A DNA stretch of 37,634 bases from Candidatus Tectimicrobiota bacterium (GCA_016192455.1 JACPUC010000023.1:1-37634), one strand, 5' to 3'; positions 16,748-26,564 are shown, numbered from the stretch's first letter. Notes: generated from the sequence alone by a model not told the origin. Made by a program: numbers and translations.

Positions 16748-17359
16748 ATGATCGCCCGGCTGCGCGGCGCCCTGGCGGTGAAATCGGCGCTCCATGTCGT
16801 GGTGGACGTCCATGGGGTGGGCTACCGCGTCTTTGTCCCCCTGTCGACGTTCTACAGCCTGCCGGAGGTGGGGCAGACGGTGACGCTTGAGATCCACACC
16901 CTGGTGCGCGATGATGCCCTGCACCTCTACGGCTTCCGCACCTGGCGGGAGAAGGCGCTCTTCGAGCAGCTCCTGAGCGTCTCGAAGATCGGCCCCAAGG
17001 TGGCCATCGGCATCCTCTCGGGGATCAGTCCCGAGGAGCTGGTGACGGCGATCGAGGCCGGCGATACGGCGCGCATCAACGCCGTGCCCGGCGTCGGCGC
17101 GAAGACGGCCGAGCGCATCATCGTCGAGCTGCGCGGCAAGGTGGCGGGCAAGGTGTGGGAGGGCGCGCTGGAGGGCCAGCCCAGCGATGGCGGCGGCGCG
17201 CGCGCCGTGACGGGCGAAAGCGTCTCGGCGCTCGTCAACTTGGGGTACAAGCGGCAGGAGGCCGAGAGAGCGGTGAAGGCCGTGCTGCAGAGGCGCGAGG
17301 GAAGCGACCTGAGCCTCGAGGAGACCATCCGCGAGGCCCTGCGCCACCTCTCCCAGTGA
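16748..17359 (+). CDS. ruvA: Holliday junction DNA helicase subunit RuvA
   Basis: 203 aa from the ATG at 16748, preceded by a GAGGGGGGAG ribosome site. The upstream part of the frame overlaps ruvC in another frame and is not conserved. Domains: OB fold 1-63 (MIARLRGALAVK, DVHGVGYRVFVPLS), two helix-hairpin-helix motifs (KIGPKVAIGILSG and VPGVGAKTAERIIVELRGK, about 80-130), flexible linker, and the RuvB-binding domain III from about 155. It binds Holliday junctions as a tetramer and loads RuvB. Confidence 0.96.
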   Translation: MIARLRGALAVKSALHVVVDVHGVGYRVFVPLSTFYSLPEVGQTVTLEIHTLVRDDALHLYGFRTWREKALFEQLLSVSKIGPKVAIGILSGISPEELVTAIEAGDTARINAVPGVGAKTAERIIVELRGKVAGKVWEGALEGQPSDGGGARAVTGESVSALVNLGYKRQEAERAVKAVLQRREGSDLSLEETIREALRHLSQ

Positions 17360-17524
17360 GCGGCGCGACGGGGGGATGCCGGCGGCGAGAAGGCGCGGCG
17401 CTGCCACGGCTTGCCCGCGGCGCCGGCGCGCTGCGCGGCAAGGCTGCGCCTCGTTGCGAGTCAGCACCATTCCCCTGGCGAACTGCGGGGGCCCCCCTGA
17501 GCACTGGCGCAAGGAGCCACCAGC

Positions 17525-18544
17525 GTGGATGAGCGACTGACCAGTCCCACAATCTCCGCGGATGACGCGGTGGCGGAGGCGGGGCTGCGGCCGCGCACCT
17601 TCGACGAGTACGTGGGGCAGGAGAAGATCAAGGAGAACCTCTCCATCTTCATCACCGCCGCCCTGCAGCGCGGCGAGGCGCTCGATCACGTGCTGCTCTA
17701 CGGCCCCCCCGGCCTGGGCAAGACCACCCTGGCGCACATTATCGCCAACACCCTGGGCGTGCCGCTGCGCGGCACCTCGGGGCCGGTGATCGAGCGCGCC
17801 GGCGACCTGGCGGCCATCCTCACCAACCTGGAGGAGCGCAGCGTCCTCTTCATCGACGAGGTGCACCGCCTCAATCGCGTCGTCGAGGAGATTCTCTACC
17901 CCGCCATGGAGGACTTCCAGCTCGACCTTGTCATCGGTCAGGGGCCGCACGCGCGCTCGGTGAAGCTCACCCTGCCGCCCTTCACGCTGGTGGCCGCCAC
18001 GACGCGCGCCGGCCTGCTGACGGGGCCGCTGCGCAACCGCTTCGGGGTCGTCTGCCGCCTGCAGTACTACGACACCGCCGAGCTCGAACAGGTGGCGGCG
18101 CGCTCGGCGGCCCTCCTGGCGATTCCCCTCGACGCGGCGGGGAAGCACGAGCTGGCGCTGCGGGCGCGGGGGACGCCGCGCATCGCCAACCGCTTGCTGC
18201 GGCGGGTGCGCGACTACGCCCAGGTGCGGGCCGACGGCGTCATCACGCGCGAGGTGGCCGACGCGGCCTTGCAGCTCCTGGAAGTCGACGAGCTGGGGCT
18301 CGACATAATGGATCGGCGGCTCCTCGCCGCCATCATCGAGAAGTTCAACGGCGGCCCGGTCGGCGTGGAGACCCTGGTGGCGGCGATCAGCGAAGAACGC
18401 GACACCATCGAGGACGTCTACGAGCCGTTCCTCATCCAGCGCGGCCTGCTGCAGCGCACGCCGCGGGGGCGCGTGGCGACGCCCGCCGCCTACCAGCACC
18501 TGAAGCTCGTGCCGCCGGGTGAGCAGCAGGGTCGCCTGTTCTGA
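17525..18544 (+). CDS. ruvB: Holliday junction DNA helicase subunit RuvB
   Basis: 339 aa, GTG start at 17525. AAA+ ATPase with Walker A GPPGLGKT at 60-67, Walker B VLFIDEVH at about 107-114, sensor 1 in AATTRAGLL, the arginine finger region GPLRNRFG, and a C-terminal winged helix. It drives branch migration with RuvA. It lies 165 nt after ruvA, a longer gap than usual, with no gene in it. Confidence 0.97.
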   Translation: MDERLTSPTISADDAVAEAGLRPRTFDEYVGQEKIKENLSIFITAALQRGEALDHVLLYGPPGLGKTTLAHIIANTLGVPLRGTSGPVIERAGDLAAILTNLEERSVLFIDEVHRLNRVVEEILYPAMEDFQLDLVIGQGPHARSVKLTLPPFTLVAATTRAGLLTGPLRNRFGVVCRLQYYDTAELEQVAARSAALLAIPLDAAGKHELALRARGTPRIANRLLRRVRDYAQVRADGVITREVADAALQLLEVDELGLDIMDRRLLAAIIEKFNGGPVGVETLVAAISEERDTIEDVYEPFLIQRGLLQRTPRGRVATPAAYQHLKLVPPGEQQGRLF

Positions 18545-18652
18545 GGCCAGGACCGGGGGCCGTCGCCGCCGCGCCGCGCGGTCAGGCGCGCCGCCGCCGG
18601 CGCTGCGGCCGCAGGCTTCCAGCGCTCTCTTCCCTTCCTCCTGCCGTGCACC

Positions 18653-19690
18653 GTGAAGCTGGCCGACTTCGACTACTTCCTCCCTCCCGGCTTGATCGCC
18701 CAGCAGCCGCTGGAGCGCCGCGACGCCTCCCGCCTCCTCGTCGTGCACCGGCAGAGCGGTCGCCTCGAGCATCGTTCCTTCGAGGACTTCCCGAGCTACC
18801 CGGCGCCGGGCGACGCCGTGGTGGTCAACGACACCAAGGTGGTGCCGGTGCGCCTCCTTTGCCGGCGCTCGCCGGGAGGCGGACGGACCGAGCTCTTCCT
18901 CCTCTCGAAGGTGGCGCCGCACTGCTGGCGCGCCCTGGCCCGGCCGCGCGCCAGGCTGCGGCCCGGCACCGTGGTGCTCATCGGCGACTGGGTGACGGCG
19001 ACGATAGAGCGCCTGGAGGCCCAGACGGTGCTGGTGCGCTTCCCCGAGGAGGTTGACGTGCTGGAGGTGCTGGAACAATGGGGAAGGATGCCATTGCCGC
19101 CGTACGTCGGGCGCGACGAGCTTGACCCCGAGCAAGCGCGCCTCGACCGCGAGCGCTACCAGACGGTCTATGCCGCCTCACCCGGCTCGGTGGCGGCGCC
19201 CACGGCGGGGCTCCACTTCAGCCCGCGCCTCCTTCGGGCGCTGGACGAACGCGGGGTGAGCCTCTGCACCGTCACCCTGCACGTCGGCTACGGCACCTTT
19301 CAGCCGATCCGCAGCAGGCGGGTTGAGGACCACGCCATGCACGCCGAGCTGGCCGTGGTGCCGGCGCAGACGGTGGCGCGCCTGCGCGCCTGCCGCGCGC
19401 GCCGCGGCACGGTCTGGGTGGTGGGCACCACGACGGTGCGCGCCCTCGAAAGCGCCGGCCGGCAAGGCGATCTCTCCCCCTTTCGGGGCGCCACCGATCT
19501 CTTCATCTACCCCGGCCATCACTTCACCTGCACCGATCACCTGCTGACGAACTTCCACCTCCCCAGATCCTCGCTCTTCATCATGGTCTGCGCCTTCGCC
19601 GGACGGGAGCTCATGCTGCGCGCCTACCACGAAGCGATCGGCGAAAGGTATCGCTTCTACAGCTTCGGCGACGCCATGTTGATCATCTGA
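18653..19690 (+). CDS. queA: S-adenosylmethionine:tRNA ribosyltransferase-isomerase
   Basis: 345 aa, GTG start at 18653. Family signatures include LADFDYFLPPGLIAQ at the start, RLLVVHR, GDAVVVNDTKVVPVRL, GSVAAPTAGLHFS and the C-terminal YRFYSFGDAMLII. QueA moves the ribosyl part of SAM to 7-aminomethyl-7-deazaguanine in tRNA, making epoxyqueuosine. No obvious ribosome site precedes the GTG, but the N-terminus fits the family. The ruvB-queA neighbourhood is common. Confidence 0.96.
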   Translation: MKLADFDYFLPPGLIAQQPLERRDASRLLVVHRQSGRLEHRSFEDFPSYPAPGDAVVVNDTKVVPVRLLCRRSPGGGRTELFLLSKVAPHCWRALARPRARLRPGTVVLIGDWVTATIERLEAQTVLVRFPEEVDVLEVLEQWGRMPLPPYVGRDELDPEQARLDRERYQTVYAASPGSVAAPTAGLHFSPRLLRALDERGVSLCTVTLHVGYGTFQPIRSRRVEDHAMHAELAVVPAQTVARLRACRARRGTVWVVGTTTVRALESAGRQGDLSPFRGATDLFIYPGHHFTCTDHLLTNFHLPRSSLFIMVCAFAGRELMLRAYHEAIGERYRFYSFGDAMLII

Positions 19691-19884
19691 CCCGGCAGCC
19701 GACACCGAGCGCGTCCAGACCCGCGGGGCGGCACTGCGGGCACACTCCCGCCGCCGGCCGGCGGCGTCGCCGCAACCGCAGGCGGGCGCGCAAACGCCCC
19801 CCTCACGCTGCCGAGGCCGGGCACGTGGAACGAACCGCGTCTCCATGGGCAAATGGGTAAAGAACGGCCGCTCGCGGAGGGAAC

Positions 19885-20190
19885 CTACCAGACGGTGTTC
19901 GGGCGCTCGGGTGTGGCGCTGTTGACCGCGTCCCGAAAGTACTTCCCCGATTTGAAGCGCACCACCTTGCGCGGTGGAATCTTGGCCTCTTCGCCGGTCT
20001 TCGGGTTGCGCCCGATGCGGGCGCCCTTGCGCGTGACGTAGAAGGAACCGAAGCGACGCAGGATGACGCCCTCCCCCTCGCCGAGAGTATGTTTGACGAG
20101 GGCGAGGATGCAGTCAACTGCTTCCTCAGCCTTCACCTGGGTAAGGCCAGCGGCTTCCGCCACGCGATTCACGATATCAATTTTGGTCAT
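19885..20190 (-). CDS. HU/IHF-family DNA-bending protein
   Basis: 101 aa. The N-terminal helices (MTKIDIVNRVAEAAGLTQVK) and the DNA-binding arm (RFGSFYVTRKGARIGRNPKT, then KIPPRKVVRFKSGK) are standard for HU and IHF. The GRNPKTGE arm with proline inserts between base pairs and bends DNA. IHF-alpha-like features are visible, but subunit type cannot be fixed by eye. A promoter is proposed at 20286-20314, leaving a leader of about 90 nt. Confidence 0.94.
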   Translation of the reverse strand: MTKIDIVNRVAEAAGLTQVKAEEAVDCILALVKHTLGEGEGVILRRFGSFYVTRKGARIGRNPKTGEEAKIPPRKVVRFKSGKYFRDAVNSATPERPNTVW

Positions 20191-20673
20191 AAAATCCCCT
20201 CGCCTGAAACCACGCGCCGCACGGCTCCGCCACTGGCTTGGACTACGCTGACCATCTGCAACTCGCGGGGAAGGTCCAATCTATCCGTATATCACATCCC
20301 CCCGACTAGGACAAGACTATTCGACGTTTTCCTTGACGACTTTTTGCCCTGCCGTTGCCCCCTTGGCGGCGTTGACCCTCCCCTTTCGGCGCTTCACCCT
20401 GCATGTCGGTTGGGTCGCCCAGAGAGATCGCTGAGATGCAGGAGTAGCATCAAGTAGGTAAACACATTGCTTCATTGTTTCCGCCGCTAACTGGTCCTGG
20501 CGGGAAGCAAGTTCGCGGCGCTGTGCCGTTCCGCCCGCCGCCCGCCCCGGCCTCTCTCCAACTGGGAGAAACACGGGGTAGAGAAAGGCGGGCGCGGAAA
20601 GGGGATCAGCCGCCGAACGCGCAGCTTTCCCGGCGGCGGCGATAGTCAGTCCCTCCCGTCGCCGCGGCAGGTG
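20191..20673. other. Intergenic region upstream of the HU gene and downstream of the glycosyltransferase
   Basis: 483 nt. Apart from the proposed HU promoter I see no gene that I can support. A minus-strand frame at 20317-20574 lacks a recognisable family and a clear ribosome site. No tRNA-like structure was found. Confidence 0.6.
20286..20314 (-). promoter_or_regulatory. Probable promoter of the HU/IHF gene
   Basis: On the minus strand TTGTCC (20309-20314) and TATACG (20286-20291) are separated by exactly 17 nt, in an AT-richer pocket 96 nt before the ATG. Confidence 0.45.
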
Positions 20674-23196
20674 CTACGCACTGAGCTTGCCGGACGGCGC
20701 GCGCGGGGCCGCCGGCTCCTCCCCCATCTGTTCCTCGGCAAGCAGTGTGGCGCCCAGCATCCCGGCATAGACCTCCTCGTAGCGCCGGGTTAAGCGCTCG
20801 TAGTCATAGTGTGCGGCCACGAAGGCGCGGGCCCGCGCCGCCAGGTCCCGGCAGGCCCGCGGATCGCCGAGGGCGGCAAGGAGACGATCGGCCATGGACC
20901 GCGGCCCATCGGCCAGCCACACCTCGCGCCCATCCGCGACACCCAGGCCCTCGCAGGCGACCGAAGTTGCGACCACCGGAATCCCGCGCGCCATCGCTTC
21001 GAGGATTTTCAGGCGCGTTCCCGATCCCCGGCGCAGGGGCGCCACGAAGACCGCGCAGCCTTCGTAGAACGGCGCCAGGTCCTCGACGTAGCCGTGCACG
21101 GTGATGCCGTCGAGCTGTCCCAGGCGCTGCACCGCGGGGGGCGGCGCCGCCCCGACCACCTCGAGGCGCACCTGCGAATCCCGCCCGCGGAGCAGCGGCC
21201 AGACCCGCCGGGCGAAGTGCAGGATGCCCTCGACGTTCGGCGGATGGGGAAAGTAGCCGACGAAGAGGAGGCGCGGCGGCGGCGCGGGGGAGCGGCGCAT
21301 CGGCTGATCGGCCAGGCTGACGCCGTTGGGAACCACCGAGACCGGCGGCAGGCGCGCCTCGTAGCGGCGCAGCAGCGCGGCGTCCTCCGCCGACATGGTG
21401 ACGAGGTGGTCGAAGCGCCGGCAGATCTCCAGCTCCGCCCGGAAGGTGGCGGCCGCATCGAGGAGATGCTTGGGCGCTCTGCAGGTGCGCCAGGAGGTGA
21501 GGAACCGCCGCCACAGGGTGACGAAGGAGATGTCGATCTCCACCAGCAGGGTGCGCGCCGGCGGGCTGATGTAGGGGGCGTAGATGCCCATGCAGGTGTA
21601 CTCGCACTGCGCCACGTCGTAGCGCAGGCAGCTCTGCGCCATGCGGATCGCCTCAACCATCTGCAGGTCGAAGTAGGCGGCAAAGGGATGCAGGTTCCAG
21701 ACGTCGCCCTGGAAGCTCTGCCGGCGCAGGATCAGCTCGACGTGCTCGCAGAAGGGGGTCAGGGCGCCGCGCGCAGCGCGCTCTTCCTCCCGCTCGATGA
21801 AACTGAGGAGCGTGATGCGGTAGCCGCGCCGCGCCAGGCAGCGGATGTAGTGGTACATCCTGACGGCGCCGCCGTGGCGCAACGGGTAGGGGAAGTGCGG
21901 CGTCAGGATGAGGAGGCGCGGGCCACGGCGCTGAGGGCGGGCGGCGCGCGCCGCCTGAGCAAGCGCGGCGCTCGAGGGCGCGGCGGCCCCCGGCCCGTTG
22001 GCGCCGCGGGCCGGCAGCGTGCTCCTCGCCAGGATGTTCGCGTCGGCGAGGCGGGGGAGGCGGGCGGCGGCAAGCCGGCGCGCCAGCACCGCGCCGATCC
22101 GGGGGAGGGCCTGACGGCTTCCACGGAGGTGGGCCAGGAGGGCGAGTCGGCTCGGTTCGCCGCCGAACGGCAGGCGCAGGAGGAAGAGGAGGAGGTGCCG
22201 CCAGGCGCGCACGTTCCGCAGCACGAAGAGCTGCCGGTTCCGCGCCACGATGGCGGCGATCGCCGCCGGCGCGTAGAGCCGTCCGATGGTGCCGCGATGC
22301 TGGTGCTCCACAGCGCTCTGCGTTGCAAAGCGGACCTGCCAGCCGCGCTGCCAGGCGCGATAGGAGAGATCGACATCCTCGAAGTAGAAGGGTGCGTACA
22401 GCCGGTCGAAGCCGCCGAGCTGCTGAAAGGCGGCGCGGCTGAAGAGAGATGAGCCGCCGCCGGCATACAAGCAGGGGAGGGAGGGAGGGAACTCGGCGGC
22501 CAGGCGCTCGTCGAGGAGCCGCCGGTGCCAGAGATCAAAGCGGCCATGCGCCAGCCGCCCCACCGTGAGGCCGCTCTCCATGCCCTGCTTGGCGGGGTCC
22601 GTCATCAGGATGCGCGCCGTGACGGCCGCCACGGCGGGCGCCTCGAACCCGGCGCAGAGCGGGGAGAGAAATTCCTCGTCCACCACCATGTCGTTGTTCA
22701 GGAAGAGGAGGTGCGAGCCGCGCGCCGCGGCCGCGCCCGCGTTGCAGCCGCCGATGAAGCCGAGGTTCCGCCGCTGCCGCAGCAGGCGCACCTCGGGCCA
22801 GTCGCGGACCAGGAACTCCGCCGTGCCATCGGTGCTGCCGTTATCAACGACGATGATCTCGTGCTCGACGGGCTGGCGCGCCAGGGCGCGCCGTAGGGGC
22901 GGCAGGCAGCGAGCCAGCAGCTCCCTGCCGTCGAAGGAGGGGATGACGACGCTCACAAACCGTGGCGTGCCGGCATCCCGCCGCTCCGTGCGTGGTGGCG
23001 GCGCCAGGCGGCGCAGCACCCATCCCAGCAGGTCGGTTGCCGCCAGACCGATGCCCCAGAGCGCGCCGCAGACGATTCCTTGGGCGAAGCAGGCGAGGCG
23101 CAGCGCCGTCATCTCCAGCACGTGGCGCAGCAGGTGCAGCGTCATACGCCGGGGCGGCTGCTCATGCTGCGGTTGGGGCGAATCACTGGAGATCAT
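20674..23196 (-). CDS. Two-domain glycosyltransferase, GT2 fused to GT4
   Basis: 840 aa from the ATG at 23196; an ATG at 23145 or a longer start at 23301 is possible. A hydrophobic segment at about 30-60 may anchor it in the inner membrane. The GT2 domain follows: VVIPSFDG 83-90, VVDNGSTDG 116-124, LNNDM 166-170 (metal/nucleotide-sugar site), FEDVDLSYR 272-280. After an Ala/Pro-rich linker (about 380-425) comes a GT4 domain: ILTPHFPYPLRHGGAVRMY, a FVGYFPHPPNVEGI segment, and SGTRLKILEAMARGIPVVAT. It would add two sugars, or one sugar by each domain, to a surface glycan. Its 5' end is 71 nt past the methyltransferase stop. Confidence 0.88.
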   Translation of the reverse strand: MISSDSPQPQHEQPPRRMTLHLLRHVLEMTALRLACFAQGIVCGALWGIGLAATDLLGWVLRRLAPPPRTERRDAGTPRFVSVVIPSFDGRELLARCLPPLRRALARQPVEHEIIVVDNGSTDGTAEFLVRDWPEVRLLRQRRNLGFIGGCNAGAAAARGSHLLFLNNDMVVDEEFLSPLCAGFEAPAVAAVTARILMTDPAKQGMESGLTVGRLAHGRFDLWHRRLLDERLAAEFPPSLPCLYAGGGSSLFSRAAFQQLGGFDRLYAPFYFEDVDLSYRAWQRGWQVRFATQSAVEHQHRGTIGRLYAPAAIAAIVARNRQLFVLRNVRAWRHLLLFLLRLPFGGEPSRLALLAHLRGSRQALPRIGAVLARRLAAARLPRLADANILARSTLPARGANGPGAAAPSSAALAQAARAARPQRRGPRLLILTPHFPYPLRHGGAVRMYHYIRCLARRGYRITLLSFIEREEERAARGALTPFCEHVELILRRQSFQGDVWNLHPFAAYFDLQMVEAIRMAQSCLRYDVAQCEYTCMGIYAPYISPPARTLLVEIDISFVTLWRRFLTSWRTCRAPKHLLDAAATFRAELEICRRFDHLVTMSAEDAALLRRYEARLPPVSVVPNGVSLADQPMRRSPAPPPRLLFVGYFPHPPNVEGILHFARRVWPLLRGRDSQVRLEVVGAAPPPAVQRLGQLDGITVHGYVEDLAPFYEGCAVFVAPLRRGSGTRLKILEAMARGIPVVATSVACEGLGVADGREVWLADGPRSMADRLLAALGDPRACRDLAARARAFVAAHYDYERLTRRYEEVYAGMLGATLLAEEQMGEEPAAPRAPSGKLSA

Positions 23197-23267
23197 CGCG
23201 TGTGGACTCGTGCAGCTCCGGGCATTCCCAATTCTGACCCTAATGTTCCAGCTCCCGCGTCCCGCCC

Positions 23268-24059
23268 CTACGGCTTCACGTAGGGGTTCGTCCGCTGGCA
23301 ATGGGGGCAGGTCCAGACGCCTGAGCCGGCTGCCGCGTCGAAGGCCTCAGGGAGCACCGACCCGCCGCCGCAATGCGAGCAACAGTGGGTGACGCGGCGC
23401 CAGCCGCGGCGGCTCTCGCGGCGGAAGAGGAGGATATAGTTGTTGCGCGCCAGCAGGTTCTTTCCCAGGATCATTCGCACGGCCCGCAGGAAGCGATAGA
23501 TGCTTTGGCGCAAGTGCGGCCAGCCGCGCAGGTAGGTGTAGCCCCCGGGCCAGTCCGCGTAGGCAAGGAGCTTGAGCCCGGTGACCCGGTACACCTCGCG
23601 CAGGAACGATTCCAGGCTGTAGCGCTGCAGATGCCCGCCCTGCTGCTGGAAAAGATGCCGGTAGATGCGGTCTTCGAGGCTCGTGGCGCGCGGGATGGAG
23701 ACGTAGAAGAGGCCGCCCGGCCGCAGGACACGCTCGGCCTGCTCGAGGCAGGGCCGCGGGTTGCGCACGTGCTCGTAGACGAAGTTGGCGATCACCAGAT
23801 CGAAGGAGGCGTCCGCGAAGGGGAGGTCCTCGATCGTCCCCTGCTTGAAGGTCACGTGGGCAGGGAATTCCGTCGCATTAACCAGCGGGTGTTGATCATA
23901 GGCGACGATGCGCAGCTTCTCGTACCGGTAGGGGAAACTGCCGCTGCCGCAGCCGAGGTCGAGCACGCGCGCGCCGTCCGGCAGCTCCGCCAGGAGCTCA
24001 TCCATGAACAGCGGCGCCTCGTCGGGCTCTCTCTGGGGGGGCTGGGCATTGGCAGCCAT
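23268..24059 (-). CDS. SAM-dependent methyltransferase with C-terminal zinc-ribbon-like segment
   Basis: 263 aa from the ATG at 24059; the frame is open to 24341 but the extra part is nonconserved. The class I motif VLDLGCGSG is at 32-40, followed by IVAYDQHP, FDLVIANFVYEHVRNP and VLRPGGLFYVSIPR. The end carries two CxxC pairs (CCSHCGGG and WTCPHCQ), a probable zinc ribbon not usual for plain methyltransferases. With the glycosyltransferase downstream it probably modifies a glycan or its lipid carrier. The substrate is unknown. Confidence 0.82.
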   Translation of the reverse strand: MAANAQPPQREPDEAPLFMDELLAELPDGARVLDLGCGSGSFPYRYEKLRIVAYDQHPLVNATEFPAHVTFKQGTIEDLPFADASFDLVIANFVYEHVRNPRPCLEQAERVLRPGGLFYVSIPRATSLEDRIYRHLFQQQGGHLQRYSLESFLREVYRVTGLKLLAYADWPGGYTYLRGWPHLRQSIYRFLRAVRMILGKNLLARNNYILLFRRESRRGWRRVTHCCSHCGGGSVLPEAFDAAAGSGVWTCPHCQRTNPYVKP

Positions 24060-24482
24060 GGCAACAAGGGACCCTCGGCGCGCCGCGCCTGCGGTGGAGA
24101 GGCGCGCCTGCTCCGCGCGGCAACCGGCCGCGCCGAGGCCGCGGCCCCTTGGGGAGGGTAGGCCGGCGCTGCCTCCGCAAGCGGTACGCTGCGCCGCGCC
24201 AGGCAAACTCCAGGAGCACACTCCTCTCCCGTCGATCGAGACTTCCTCGATGGCGCCAGTGTAGCAGGTTCGTCCGGGGCGCGAAACCGGCAGTCTTGCT
24301 GCAAAGCGTGACGGATCGGCCGGCTGCGCTCCAGGGTCCATGGGGCCGCATGCTGCCCTTCCACGGCCTTGACTTGCCCTCGACTCCAGGCTCTCCTGCC
24401 GCCCAGCCGCGGCCTGGCCATTCCGCTAACCCCCTGAGCTTTGAAGGGGTTCAAAAAAGGACAAATTTCGTCTAATTTACCA

Positions 24483-24511
24483 TTGACAGGCCACCGACCG
24501 CCCCTTATATT
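24483..24511 (+). promoter_or_regulatory. Sigma-70 promoter of the ISC operon
   Basis: TTGACA (24483-24488, perfect -35), 17 nt spacer, TATATT (24506-24511, five of six matches). It is the strongest promoter visible in the window, 41 nt before the ATG of the Rrf2-type regulator, which suggests autoregulated transcription of the operon. Confidence 0.8.
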
Positions 24512-24516
24512 CAAAC

Positions 24517-24533
24517 AAGACAAGAGAGGTCTT
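24517..24533. promoter_or_regulatory. Inverted repeat at the start of the ISC transcript, possible operator
   Basis: AAGAC, 7 nt, GTCTT. It begins 6 nt after the -10 box and so covers the expected transcription start. A repressor bound here, most simply the Rrf2-type protein encoded next, would block initiation. It does not resemble the E. coli IscR type 1 motif closely. Confidence 0.4.
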
Positions 24534-24552
24534 CTTTCAGAGGAAGTGATCT

Positions 24553-25044
24553 ATGCGTCTGACGCGAGAAACGGAATACGCGCTGATGGGGCTGTTATTC
24601 CTCAGCCGCAAGCATCCCGTTGACGGCGCCATGCTGCGCGAGATCGCGGATGCCTGGGGCCTGCCGGACAAGTTTCTGGCGAAGATTTTCCAGAAGCTCA
24701 CCCGCGCCGGCATTCTGGTTTCGCAGCGCGGCGTGCAGGGGGGCTTCAAGCTGGCCCGGCCGGCGAGCGAGATCAGCCTCAACCACGTTATCGAGGCCGT
24801 CGAAGGCCCCATGCTGATCAACTGGTGCCTGAACGACGAGAATGCCTGCTGCCAGTTCCACCTCTGCGGCCTGCAAGCCGTGTTGAACAAGGCGCAGGAG
24901 CGTATCCGCGACGTCTTCAAGGAAGCCACCCTCGCCGACATGTCGGAAGGCACGGTGCTGCACGAGATTCAGACCGTGAACTTCCAGAACCTGCAGCCCG
25001 GCAAGGGGCGGCCGGAAGAGCTGGCGCCGCAGAGCGTCGCGTGA
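24553..25044 (+). CDS. iscR: Rrf2-family regulator, IscR-like
   Basis: 163 aa. N-terminal winged helix (MRLTRETEYALMGLLFL, then LPDKFLAKIFQKLTRAGILV, SQRGVQGGFKLA). Cysteines 92, 99, 100 and 105 lie where IscR proteins hold a [2Fe-2S] cluster; the 92-99-105 or 92-100-105 spacing differs slightly from the E. coli C-x5-C-x5-C. First gene of the ISC operon, so the role as an iron-sulfur-sensing repressor of cluster assembly is a strong inference. It is followed by a 175-nt gap before iscS. Confidence 0.88.
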   Translation: MRLTRETEYALMGLLFLSRKHPVDGAMLREIADAWGLPDKFLAKIFQKLTRAGILVSQRGVQGGFKLARPASEISLNHVIEAVEGPMLINWCLNDENACCQFHLCGLQAVLNKAQERIRDVFKEATLADMSEGTVLHEIQTVNFQNLQPGKGRPEELAPQSVA

Positions 25045-25219
25045 GGCGCCAGGCAGCGAGATAGACGATACGAGGCAGGGGCGCGACGTCGTCGAGCTGA
25101 CGCGCCGCGCCGGAGAACGAGCGCTCATCCGCCGCCGCGGCGAGAGGAGCGGGCCACCCTGGAGAAGCGTCGAAGCAGGCAGCGCGGCGCCGCGCTAGGA
25201 GCCTGGGAGTAGAAGCGCG

Positions 25220-26434
25220 ATGAAGCTTCCGATCTACATGGATTATCATGCCACCACCCCTGTTGACCCGCGGGTTGTGGAGGCGATGTTGCCCTACTTC
25301 ACGGAGTACTTCGGCAATGCCGCCAGTCGCAACCACCCGTTCGGCTGGAAGGCGGAAGAGGCGGTGGAGACGGCGCGGCAGCAGATTGCCCGCATCATCA
25401 ACGCCGACGCCAAGGAGATCATCTTCACCAGCGGCGCGACCGAGTCCGATAACCTGGCCCTGAAGGGCGTGGCCGACATGTACCGCGAGAAGGGGAATCA
25501 CCTCATCACCGCGGTGACGGAGCATAAAGCCATCCTCGACTCCGCCAAACGGTTGGAGAAGTGGGGCTTCGAGGTCACCTATCTGCCGGTGCGAGCGGAC
25601 GGCATCGTCGACCCGGCGGATGTCGAAAAGGCGATCACCGAGAAGACGATCCTGGTTTCCATCATGCTTGCCAACAACGAGATCGGCACCATCAATCCGC
25701 TTGCCGAGATCGGCGCGATCACCCGCAAGCATGACGTCCTCCTGCATACCGATGCGGTGCAGGGGATCGGCAAGGCGCCGGTGGACGTGGAGGCGATGAA
25801 CATTGACCTCCTCTCCATGACGGCGCACAAGATTTACGGCCCGAAAGGGATCGGCGCCCTCTACGTGCGGCGGCGCAAGCCCCGCGTGCGCCTGACGCCG
25901 ATCATCGACGGCGGCGGCCATGAGCGCGGCATGCGCTCGGGAACCCTCAATGTGCCGGGGATCGTCGGCTTCGGCAAGGCCTGCGAGCTCTGCCAGCAGG
26001 AGTTCGAGGTGGAGACCGCCCGCCTGCGCCGCTTGAGCGCCAGGCTGCGCGACGGCATCCTGAGCCAGCTCGACGACGTGCACCTGAACGGCCATGCGGA
26101 GAAGCGGCTGCCGAACAACACCAACCTCAGCTTCGCCTACGTGGAGGGCGAGTCGCTCCTCATGGGGTTGAGCGACGTGGCGCTGTCGTCAGGCTCGGCC
26201 TGCACCTCGGCGTCGCTCGAGCCCTCTTATGTGCTGAAGGCGCTGGGAGTCGGCGAGGACCTGGCGCACTCGTCGATCCGCTTCGGCCTCGGTCGCTTCA
26301 GCACCGAGGAGGAGGTGGATTACGTCATCGAAAAGGTGGTCTACCACGTCAACCGCCTGCGGGAGATGTCGCCCCTCTATGAGATGGTGAAGGAAGGCAT
26401 CGACCTGAAGAGCGTGCAGTGGACGGCCCGCTAG
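25220..26434 (+). CDS. iscS: Cysteine desulfurase IscS
   Basis: 404 aa, the E. coli IscS length. Key residues: His102 in TEHKA, the PLP lysine Lys204 in [10 protein letters not shown], and the active-site Cys328 in [14 protein letters not shown]. The IscS-specific C-terminal ending ([17 protein letters not shown]) is present. It removes sulfur from cysteine and passes it to IscU and other acceptors. The ATG at 25220 is preceded by GGGAGTAGAAG. Confidence 0.97.
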   Translation: MKLPIYMDYHATTPVDPRVVEAMLPYFTEYFGNAASRNHPFGWKAEEAVETARQQIARIINADAKEIIFTSGATESDNLALKGVADMYREKGNHLITAVTEHKAILDSAKRLEKWGFEVTYLPVRADGIVDPADVEKAITEKTILVSIMLANNEIGTINPLAEIGAITRKHDVLLHTDAVQGIGKAPVDVEAMNIDLLSMTAHKIYGPKGIGALYVRRRKPRVRLTPIIDGGGHERGMRSGTLNVPGIVGFGKACELCQQEFEVETARLRRLSARLRDGILSQLDDVHLNGHAEKRLPNNTNLSFAYVEGESLLMGLSDVALSSGSACTSASLEPSYVLKALGVGEDLAHSSIRFGLGRFSTEEEVDYVIEKVVYHVNRLREMSPLYEMVKEGIDLKSVQWTAR

Positions 26435-26488
26435 ATCACCCGAGCAGCGTTCGACACCTCCCCTCCCGTAGGGTGTGAGAGATAGACC

Positions 26489-26517
26489 TTGTGGCGGTTG
26501 AGAAAGCTGCCTAGACT
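26489..26517 (+). promoter_or_regulatory. Possible internal promoter before iscU
   Basis: TTGTGG (26489-26494) and TAGACT (26512-26517) with a 17-nt spacer, about 48 nt before the iscU start in a 130-nt gap. Weak boxes. Confidence 0.25.
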
Positions 26518-26564
26518 GTCACTGAGGGAGGGCGGCAGGCAGGTGGATTGACGGAGGGACCCTG

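Larger units (their letters stand above)
24060..24552. other. Intergenic region with the ISC operon promoter
   Basis: 493 nt between divergent genes. The right end holds the promoter and inverted repeat listed at 24483-24533. The left 350 nt is GC-rich and could only encode a nonconserved extension of the methyltransferase; I see no other gene. Confidence 0.6.

Noticed and set aside
20317-20574. Small minus-strand frame upstream of the HU gene.
   Set aside because: Covers the proposed HU promoter, has no clear ribosome site and no recognisable family.
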